Part shown: positions 55,029 to 64,000 of the stretch, piece after piece
How positions within the stretch are numbered: the first letter of the stretch is position 1
Layout of the letters: each line of letters opens with the position of its first letter
Assembly (NCBI GenBank): GCA_949317995.1
Contig: OX439052.1
Coordinates: forward strand, 42,528,599-42,592,598
DNA length: 64,000 nt
Direction of reading: 5' to 3'
Origin: Acholoe squamosa
Lineage: Eukaryota; Annelida; Polychaeta; Phyllodocida; Polynoidae
Program-made: the position numbers and the translations under genes
The notes under the pieces: model-generated
Seen by the model: only the letters and a program-made list of their open reading frames with translations
Database searches by the model: none
Told to the model about the DNA's origin: nothing

Positions 55029-56018
55029 AAGATACATATACAATCAATATTTATACATGCACTTGAACGAATGGTAGGCATAATTTTACTTTTAGAACTG
55101 GTGGAACATTGACCAATGAACTGCATGACTTTAGTGATTGATATCTCAGTCTGACATTCTCATATGTCAACTTTCATGTTGCAAATATAGGTCACCCTAT
55201 GTTTATTAATTATCATGTACCTTTTCAAAGGTCATTGCTATGAGTGAATCATAGCCATATGCTTAGTTTGCAGTTTATCAATGTTTTAACAACCAGGGTT
55301 TTGTTATATCAAGCTGATGAATAATCTATATTCTTAAATTGAATAATATAGAGCATATGAATAGCTAGGTCAGTAGGCCAAAGGCATAAATTGGCATTAT
55401 AGGTAATCCTGCTGCAGAGTGAAGTCCCCAAAGAGGGTAACATCCATCACTAGAAATAGCAAAATACACCTTTAAAACTACATTTCAGGCAGGGTAGGCA
55501 AAAACTTACATAGTTTTGGTGAAATAATCCAAAGGAAAATCGCTTTAGTGATTGTTTCAATTCAAAATTAGTATGTATTTTTCAGGATTACTTTTACCGG
55601 TATGTTAATAAAACATTATAACTGGGTACCTCTGTGCATAATTGGATCTATGTGGGGTAAGAAAATCCATTTAATTGGTAGGCCCTATATCAAAGTAGTG
55701 AGGTCAGTAGGTCAAACCTAAAACACATATAAGGGTCATGCTAGATCAAGTAGTGATGACTTTAGCAGGCAGCCCTGCAATATCTATTTATTTTAAGTGA
55801 ATAACTTCTTCCCGTAGAGATAGCAATGCGGGGCCAATCGCCACCCCCCCAGTGGTGTAACATGTCTCGAACTACCACAGCGGCCGCTCCAGTACCACAT
55901 CCTCATTCCGGGTGCATGTAAACATTCAAAATGGGGGACCCGCGCTTGTATGGTGAACTACTGTAATGGATTTTGTTAATTTTCAGTTAATTAAACACTA
56001 TAAAAACATAAAATAAAT

Positions 56019-56124
56019 AGAGAACTAAACTCCCCTGGTATCCTCGGTGGCCGATCCACCTCTCGGGAGTTATCTCCCTCGTGGTGGATCGACCACCTGA
56101 TACACCATGGTCGTTTAATTCTCT
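56019..56124. repeat. Foldback with about 50-bp arms
   Basis: Arms run from AGAGAACTAAAC (56019) to GGGAG (56069) and from CTCCC (56074) to GTTTAATTCTCT (56124), with few mismatches. Each arm contains a near-palindrome itself (GGTGGCCGATCCACC, GGTGGATCGACCACC). The loop is 4 bases. It forms a very stable cruciform or hairpin. Confidence 0.85.
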
Positions 56125-56919
56125 CTATATATACATAGAGAAGATATTGTAAAATGTGCTGTATTTATAAAAGTGAGCAGTACAGGGGTATGGTATTACA
56201 CAGGCACTTTTTAGTGTGCTATTCATCGTTATATCATGGTTGTTGACATTTTGGGTCCATAGTTGTAGTTAAAAGTAGTGCATTTGAACATGGCTAGAAA
56301 GAATGACGTTGACACTGGAATGAGACCTACCTTGACAGTGAGGTAACTACAAAGCCAAGCTGGGCATGTCACCAAGGAAACCATGAATTTCACCAGTTTT
56401 AACTCAGAATTTCACCAGTTTTAAATTAGAACTAATGATGGAAACCATGAAATAAAGACAATATGTGAGAGTTTTTGATGTACTTGATGATTTTTGCCCC
56501 TTAAAAAATCCACTTGGCTAAAGGCCTCATGGATTGTATCTGGGGCTAAAATCAATGTGTGTATCAAGAACTGAAAACTGTCATATATCCCCTAAATATT
56601 TGGTGAGGAGAAAACATGTAGCACATGCTGTCAAAGAAAAAGCAACACACATTACATGATTGTACCCTTACAATGCAATTTGGGAATTGTGACATTATCA
56701 GATGCATCAGATAAACTTGCAGCTCTACTCTATTATGACAAATATTTCAATGACCATGTCAAAAAATAATTATCCGATTTACAAGCTGCAAAAACTGACA
56801 TGTTGCTTATCATGTGCACTTTTAGTCTAGCTAGAGAGGAACTATTTTGGCCCATCAGGGGCCTGGGGGTTCATACGAACCAATGAATCCCCCCTAGTTA
56901 TGGGTCTGGATGATATCAT

Positions 56920-57053
56920 AAGCGTTGGTTCCACAGCCATACAATCGGTCGGAATAACCCTAATCCGACGATTTATAATATATCAAAAATATAGAAAAAA
57001 ATCAGTCGGATTAGTGCTAATCCGACCGATTTATGTCTGTGGAACCAGCGCTT
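56920..57053. repeat. Foldback MITE with reiterated CTAATCCGAC
   Basis: 134 bp. Ends AAGCGTTGGTTCCACAG and AAAGCGCTGGTTCCACAG (minus strand). Each half carries GTCGGA-TAA and CTAATCCGAC words, so the motif TCGGATTAG/CTAATCCGA occurs about four times in both orientations. The centre is AT-rich. No clear target duplication. Confidence 0.8.
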
Positions 57054-57959
57054 TATCTGACAACAACAGCAATTGTAATACCATGTAGGACAGGAGGTGA
57101 CAGAAGTTCAGTCAACACAGATATCACTAATCTGCTCATATTTCCAATTAGTGTCCTGTATAGCCATAGGTAGATCTAGCCTTTTCTCCAGTCCCAGTAC
57201 ATATATAAACTGAATTTAACTTACTCAGACTTAATTCAGTCACCATTTTCCTGGTAGCCTTCATTAAGTGTATGGATTGCCCACAATTCAGGGGGTAGAA
57301 CCCTTGCTGGATTTTGGCCCTCTAATAGGGTACATTTTATGGACATGGTTACCATAGGAAAGACAGGAGTGGACCTCTCGGAGGCCATCACAATATGCTA
57401 TAATGACTATAGATAACATAGGCCACAATGGGTTGCAATATGGGATGGGAGATGGGACTAAATTGTGAAGTGTATCTATGTTAAAATGCCATCAATATTA
57501 ACTATACCCATCGCCATTACTGCAGCCCACCCTTCTACACTCACCTCTAGCAGTGGGTATTATCCATCAGATATGTTGGATGGGGCTTTGCCTATGGGGA
57601 TGGGTGGTAGATTTCTGACCCAAGAGTCCTGTGGCTGCATTGGGCCATGGTACCATCTGGTTGTTTAGGAGGGGGGCACTGTTTAAGGTATGGGACCATT
57701 ACAAACAGGAAACTCAGATTTGAAAAGAAATGTTCAGATTGTAAAACTGTTTTATATCTATTTTTTTCAATTTTCTAAAATTCAGAAAATCCAAAGAAAA
57801 GAAATTAAAAAGAAAAACTGATAACTGGCAATCCTGTCAATGTTGCATAAAGAATATGAATTGTAACTATAGGTTTGCACTCCCAATAGAACTCATTGTA
57901 GATCAGCTAATCGGGTGTATAGCATAAATATAGTTTAAAGGAAGGTGACTCATTTTGTG

Positions 57960-57985
57960 TGACCTGACCTTTGACCTACTGACCT
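57960..57985 (-). promoter_or_regulatory. Second AGGTCA array, inverted
   Basis: TGACCT at 57960-57965, 57965-57970, 57972-57977 and 57980-57985. The last three reproduce the DR1 and DR2 spacing of the array at 55008. Confidence 0.5.
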
Positions 57986-58420
57986 AATCAATCTCAAAAT
58001 ATGACCCTTATGTTAAACACGTGTTTTTACACTGGTTCAGTTATTGGTAGTAGCATTTTTCAATAAAGATACTATTAATATTAGGATTTGATGAATTAAT
58101 TTGAATCAAAAATAAAGCATTTAATTTTTTATTTTAAAGTTATATTCTGAAAAGTACGTTTTTGATTTTATTACACCTGGTATTTCTGTAATCCTGACAT
58201 TCTAAGCTTTAATTTGGTATATGGCAGGTTCTTTTGTTGTTTTCTTTTTTTGGTGATGGGTACATCTTGAAAAACAGCTCGGAGCTTAGCCATGCTGCAG
58301 CAGTAGTACGTAAAAAGTGGTGCGCATGTCTTATACAGATGCAATCATGTAAACAAATTATATACGGAAATAGTATGGCCACCCGACCATGCATAAAGGC
58401 AAATTTATGCTTATTCTTAA

Positions 58421-61400
58421 GCATTGTAATTTCCTTTGTGTGACCACCTGCACCCAGCTTTGCCTAAAAGGCATTATGGGCTGCAGAATTTCACATCTCA
58501 GGGACTGTGATGCTTATATATGGGTAAGTTATGATCAGCGGACCACTGACTACAATATCCTTATAGTATTGCACCTCTAATAATGCTAACATTGAGAATA
58601 AGGAGAAGTCAAGTCAGCTTTGGGAAAGGGTTTGTGGCCCTGTGCAGAGTCAGATATTCCCAAAGTGATACTTCTGTATACAATGCCTTATGAGGAATTC
58701 AACAGAACGTAAGGTCTAGGCGGGAAATAATTTTGATTAGATCTTTGGTAAAACTAAAAGATAGTGTGTTGTCCACATACGTTGTGAAAGGAAAATCAAA
58801 CTTGTCTATGGATGCATGGAATTATTGTGTCATTTATTTTCGAAGGTTATCAGATATCAATTTACCTTTCTATTCCAAAATGTCTATATTAGCCAACTGC
58901 AACTGGTCTTCAAATCATTATGCACTAATACAATCCTAAATGAATAACAACAGGTATATGGAAAACCGTTTGAGGAAATCTGTCCTCAATGAGGCACCTT
59001 TGGCTTGGGTATTTAGCTTTATATTCCTCAGTCAATATTGTAGGATAAGCTGATGAGACACAGTAAATATACCTACTTGTTAATCATAGACATGTAATCA
59101 ATATTGACTGCTAATCCAAAATGATGTAACTATGTTGAGTGTTGACTACTGCCTCAGGGAGTAGACTCCCATCAGTAATGTACTACCACCACCCATAATC
59201 TCCTCACCGCCAGCTCCACCACCACCACCACCACCGGTGTTGTCGCTACCTTCTATTGGCCTACACAGACTCAAACTCACATGATATTCCAAGCAGATAA
59301 GATCACAGTTACAATAGGTCGATAGCTTATTTCAATGATGCATCATGTGTCTATTGTCATTGATAGGTGCCTCATAAGCATGTAATTTGTCAGGGGCTAT
59401 TTTTGGAAAATGTTTCACGATGTGAACATGAGCCATAGAAGATTCAATTCAATTTGAGTATCACCTTTGTGTTTGTTGATATTGATCGGTCAATGTCTAG
59501 TGGCTTTTACAATGCCTCCTTTTAGAGCTTTGCAACACATGACAATGTCAAAATATGTTTGACTGCACAGATGTGGATAAAGAATTCATGCTGCTTTGTG
59601 GGAGGTATATCTGGGTGATTATTAAACTATACCTAGAGTTGACAGTTATGCCAACCTATTTAGGACACCCTATGTCACTGCCCCGGAGTATCCAACACAG
59701 GTACCTCTATCCTAAGTGTAATCTTACCATTTCACCCATCTTGAAAACTATGCAAATTTGAATATAACTTGTTTCAACATCGTCATCATAAGGCCTGAAA
59801 TACAAGCATTGATTTAACTGTTTAAATATCTCACATACAAGACTTAGAACTGCAGGAAAGACACCTGTATGGGGGTTCCACATAATCCCCTTGCAGGACT
59901 GGGCCTTTATGCTGTGATAAAAGTTTTTATCTGGGTCAGAGCACAATGCTTTCATTTGTAGAGCATAAAGTTGTCCATGAATCAAGTCTTGTCATTGGTC
60001 AATTCAATTTATGTGGATAGCCTCCACTCGTAACCTTTAAAAACAGCCATGGTGTGCCTAATAGGCGTGGATATTATCCAATGGAACAGCACTAGAGTAA
60101 CCAGGTTTGGCTATAATTGTTGCTTACATGATGCCTCTAGACCAAGGGTGGGACCTAAAACACAGGGTGCCCCTTAAGCATGGGGGGTGCCTCATATGCA
60201 GAGGTTTATAGTAGATTTCACCTGAAGTTAGTCCTCCCTAAACAGCAGGTAATAGACTTCTTCATGTGCTATAACCCTGACCTAATCAGGCATGGGATTG
60301 GATGAATTATCACAGGAAGTGACAATGGCAACAACACAAGCTTTAAAAATAACTTTTTACCAGTTCCCTCATGATAAACACCCAGAATATGATTAAACCT
60401 GTCTCAGATTCCGTACTTAATTTTAATACCTGCAGTGTGGTCACCTTACTACTGACATGGTTACACTTTCTTGCTACCATCCTAATTATGAATCACGGGA
60501 TCAAGGTCACAGAAAAACTCAGAAGTGATGATAGTGTGGACATTTATAGTAATGTCCTTAATGTGCATCCCTCCCACACACACAGGTGAGACAGGAAGTA
60601 GCATGATTAATATTTGTTATGAGTAATGCTATAAGGACACTCTAGGGGAGGTATCCGTCCGTATCCCAACTGATATGATAGGGAGAGAAGTTTACCCAAA
60701 ATGATTACTGTGCAGAGAGGAGAGGTAAGATCATGAATTTTAAGTAGGGATGAGGGTGGCCCTCTCATACTGAAAGTTAGTTCTATGATGCTCTAGGAGG
60801 CATAGAGGTTTGCTCATGAATTTTGATTATTCTTCTGTGGAACGATGAACCTTTTGCTTGAATTGCTGATAATCCTTAGAAAGGCCAATCATTGTGGATG
60901 AAAAAACACCCTGTGGCTCTTGGATCTCACTTCGTACCCACAACATTTTAGAAATGGCTTTGGTCAGACATTTAGTCATCTAAAGGATGTTTTTTTTTTT
61001 CACTCTCACTGACTTAAAACAATGTTCCACTGAATAATGAGTTATCATGCTGGCTAGCTGCTTATTCCTAGGAATCCATCAATGTGGATGCAAACATTCT
61101 GCTACTCAGTAAATCCCCCTTCAATTCTACCACTTACCCATACTTTGTCGGGAGACTGGACCCTCTTTTGGCTGAGTAGTGCCTCACAAACTGATGCGGT
61201 CATCAATACCGGGTGTTGGCTGAAGTTGCTAATCTACATCACTGTAGGTTAAAGAATAAAATCATTCAAAGTATAGAAGTAAACCTTAGATATTTATAAA
61301 TACACTTTCATAATGTATTTCTAGTAAAGTATAAGTCACAATTGACCAAAGGAAACTGAAGCTGCAATATCAGCCCCCAATAATCACTGTAGAGCCTATG

Positions 61401-63990
61401 TATAGGGCACACCTCCTATACCCTTACCAGAATTGAAACTTTCATAACTTCTGCTCTCATCAATGAAATCAATGGCATAATGTAATCTTGTAACTTTCAC
61501 CACCCCTTTTACCACTCTATGAAGATTGGAGAGCAATTAGAAAAACTTTAGACCAAAAGCTCTCCCTCCTTTTGTTCTTTCTATAAGGTGCACCAGAGGT
61601 TCATCCTCATATATAAGCCACTCCTTATTATTAGTATTTTGCAAGTGTGGGGAATCGTATTTACTGCGTATTTATTCAAGACTATTACTATGTACCTTAT
61701 CGTAGTAGGATAGGCGCTCTTCGGGAGCGTCTCCTATGTCTCTCGCAAGAGGGCACCACCGGTGGCCTCAGGGCGGTGTGTCATAGGGGGTGGACCAGAG
61801 GGTCTCAGTGCAGAACCAATCAACTGTAACAAGAGGTAAATATTCCACCGTCCCCCTATGATTTGGGGATTCACAGTCCTACCGAGCTGTTAGGCTGATC
61901 TTGTCTCGAAACTGCCTAAAGGTTATCTAAGCGAGAGCATTACCATATTATGGGGTACTGACTATAGGCATATGAGAGGTTAAAATGCATTTGCAAGTCT
62001 TCATGTGAAAGTACCATAATAAAGTGATTCTGAAACCTACTCGAACCAACTAGTTATTGCTTAGATAATATAGTTATCTCAATATCAGTAGGATCTCAAA
62101 AGGGCAATATCTACACAAGGTTTATACATTTTTAGGGCAGAGAAACAATGATACCCTGTTACACATATAATTATTTGCCTGCCTCTATTCCAATTTTTGA
62201 GGCTCTATATAGACTTCATGCATGATTAACTCCCCACCCTCTCAGTGAGAGTAATCAGTCATCTGGAATCTGACAGCTAACAAGCACTATATCATAATGA
62301 GGTGTCTGTAGGATGATAAGTGACTACAAAGTGACAATTACCAGGATGTGTAATTGCCAATACAACAGAGTTCCATCATTATTAATCACAACACTTGCGA
62401 GATGATAAAGTTATCTTACAATGTATTCATAGATTGAGATTATTCCACAATACCATCAACCAACAGAATACTTTTAAAGATACATTCCCGCCTCAATCAA
62501 CCCAAAATTAAGTAATGAAATAAACTCATGTAAACTCTTTGTCATATGAAAGCAATATTTGATGAATTCAAAATGTAATGTTAAACTGAGGTCAGGGGTC
62601 ATCTTCCTTGGTAGAGCCATGTTATGATTGGTGATAATGCACCCTTTGCTGGTTTTGATCATTTTTGGCTCTCAGTTGAAAATAAATTTTGCATGCTATA
62701 ATGGTCTTATTTACAGAATAAGACAGTCGTAATAGGCTCCAAAACATAACATAGACTTCCAGATACACATTATATGAAAAAATAATTAAATTAAAAATCC
62801 CCTAAGATCAGCTGGTAAAGTATCTTTAATGTAGAACCCCCTGTAGAACCACTCAAAATTCAGTGTTAGACATTGAGAAGTTTCAAAGCTCTGCCTAAAA
62901 GTCACAAGCTGCATCTTCAGGTCGATTCAATTACCCACATATGGGGTCTAAAATGGTTATTATGTTATGAGAATAGACACCTGTCTCAAATGAGTACTCA
63001 AAGTTCAAAGTTATTTGAATCGATAGCTTAAATGGCTCAATGGCGAGATGGAAAACTTTCAGGTGACCAGAAATAACTCTGCTGATATGCTGATAAGTGA
63101 CTATAAAAGTGGCATTTAATGTGTGTAATTCATTAAAGTGGATTTCCAGATGGATCACAGGACCTGAAAGAGGATAAGAATTTCTGTACTTTTCGTCAGT
63201 GTTCATCTTTTAAAATGAAAGCCCAAACCCTTAATTCAGGGTGGTTTTTCAAGTTGCACCCAGGCCCTGAAATCGTTTCTCTGGCATGACTTATCGAGAA
63301 TATATATGCTGATGGAGAGAAGGAATATCTTGTGCGATCTCAAATACCTATGCTGATGATGGTTGATATTCTATTCTGACGAGGGACCCTGTAACAATCA
63401 CTTCAAAGCACTTACCCACATCTCCGATCCGATTATGAAAAGACTGCATGTCCCATATAACATGCCATTCTGGACATGTAACATAGCATGATATCTAATT
63501 ATCCCCTCCTATAATTTCTGGTAATATAAATCTTTCAGAGGTGCAGATTTCAAAATTCTAGCAGAGCAGTGCTTATAGAGTTTAATGAGTTCCCCTTTTT
63601 GTGCTGGAGGAATTATAGTATACTTGAAAACATGTTTTAGTGCTGAATACTGTTTCCATCCCCTTTACCATTGGCACTTATTTGAGACATGTGCTCATGT
63701 GATAACATGGCAGGTAAAGTTAGCAAACCCACACATATATTTGTCCAATGTATCATTAAATAGAAATAGACTTCCTTATTTTTACCTTCCCATTTGATGG
63801 GCATCTTAAGATAAATACTTTATGTCTCAGAGCACTTAATGTGATAAGGAGAAAACCAATAATGACTCAATTTGACAATAAATGAAACTCTGTGCAAGTT
63901 CCACTCCACAACTCCAGTATAATTATGCAGTGTTTATAAATCTGGTTTCTGGTTACTCCATGCAACAGTAAAAGGCAATCTGTGCAAGTG
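58421..63990. repeat. Duplicated background segment, copy D continued
   Basis: Collinear with copy A: 58430-58480 with 450-497; 59200-59320 with 586-720; 60230-60740 with 985-1510; 61090-61640 with 1535-2050; 62116-62850 with 2050-2730; 62880-63060 with 2740-3005; 63110-63720 with 4210-4690 and 19200-19830. The solo LTR at 61646 and a 320-bp block at 60770-61080 are extra relative to copy A. (CAC)n at 59218-59235. Confidence 0.65.
61646..62115 (+). mobile_element. Solo LTR
   Basis: 470 bp starting TGTGGGGAATCG and ending ATATCTACA, flanked by a 4-bp duplication CAAG (61642-61645, 62116-62119). The paralogous copy A has the empty site ATGCAAGGTTTATA near 2050. AATAAA at 62018-62023 near the 3' side sets the orientation. 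The hairpin CGCTCTTCGGGAGCG (61708-61722) lies inside. It shows no similarity to the 377-bp LTR of the large element, so it is another family; internal genes were lost by LTR recombination. Confidence 0.85.
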
Positions 63991-64000
63991 CCACTTGACA

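Larger units (their letters stand above)
54390..58420. repeat. Duplicated background segment, start of copy D, with ~350-bp modules
   Basis: 54415-54580 matches 17630-17800, including an acceptor-like TTTTTCGTTGTAG. Between 54650 and 55760 three related modules (phrases like TTTTGGTGAGATAGAG or TTTTGGTGAAATAA, each followed by AGGTCA repeats) follow one another, and an inverted one ends near 57960. No gene is visible. Two foldbacks (56019-56124, 56920-57053) lie inside. Confidence 0.5.

Noticed and set aside
1-64000. tRNA or rRNA genes
   Set aside because: I looked for B-box-like GGTTCGANTCC and conserved rRNA words and saw none convincing; a covariance-model scan would be decisive.

Overview
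The window is animal nuclear DNA, most likely from a marine invertebrate. It is AT-rich, has long (TA)n tracts, shows no intact host gene and no bacterial-type gene spacing, and is packed with repeats of different ages. The priming site of the main retroelement matches the 3' end of invertebrate tRNA-His. I cannot name the species; a mollusc-like genome is a guess.

Layout. 1-4750: one copy of a large, diverged duplicated segment with exon-like relics. 4802-7590: a (TA)n-bounded element with terminal inverted repeats, carrying a 15-bp motif at ten sites in both orientations. 7655-12110: more of the duplicated background, with foldback repeats. 12110-13120: a decayed LINE reverse transcriptase. 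13478-14817: a second, inverted copy of the (TA)n-bounded element in which every matched motif site carries a different motif. 17620-23650: further copies of the duplicated segment, with a hAT-like MITE and a Harbinger-like MITE. 26850-33470: a background unit present three times in tandem, split by a 900-bp TA-target element and by a GAGCTTAA-ended MITE family; a MITE is nested in one MITE. 35513-36223: an inverted third copy of that MITE. 36224-40726: hairpins and dispersed repeats. 40731-53541: a 12.8-kb Ty3/gypsy-type LTR retrotransposon on the minus strand, with LTRs that look identical. 53546-54310: the 3' end of a LINE-like element. 54390-64000: another copy of the duplicated background, with AGGTCA repeat arrays, two strong foldbacks and a solo LTR.

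The retrotransposon is the only substantial coding unit. Read on the minus strand it has 5' LTR, tRNA-His primer site, gag (capsid, zinc knuckle), protease-reverse transcriptase-RNase H-integrase, a GC-rich spacer with two perfect CRE palindromes, and a third long ORF of zinc-finger and coiled-coil type that does not look like an envelope. A 1.5-kb AT-rich tail, polypurine tract and 3' LTR follow. Its frames are broken four times (two in-frame stops, two frameshifts) although the LTRs match, so it is either a young copy of a defective element, or it uses recoding, or the assembly has small errors.

The most unusual signal is the reiteration of a family-specific short motif, in both orientations, inside several unrelated non-autonomous elements. 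In the (TA)n-bounded family the motif has been swapped at homologous sites between two copies.
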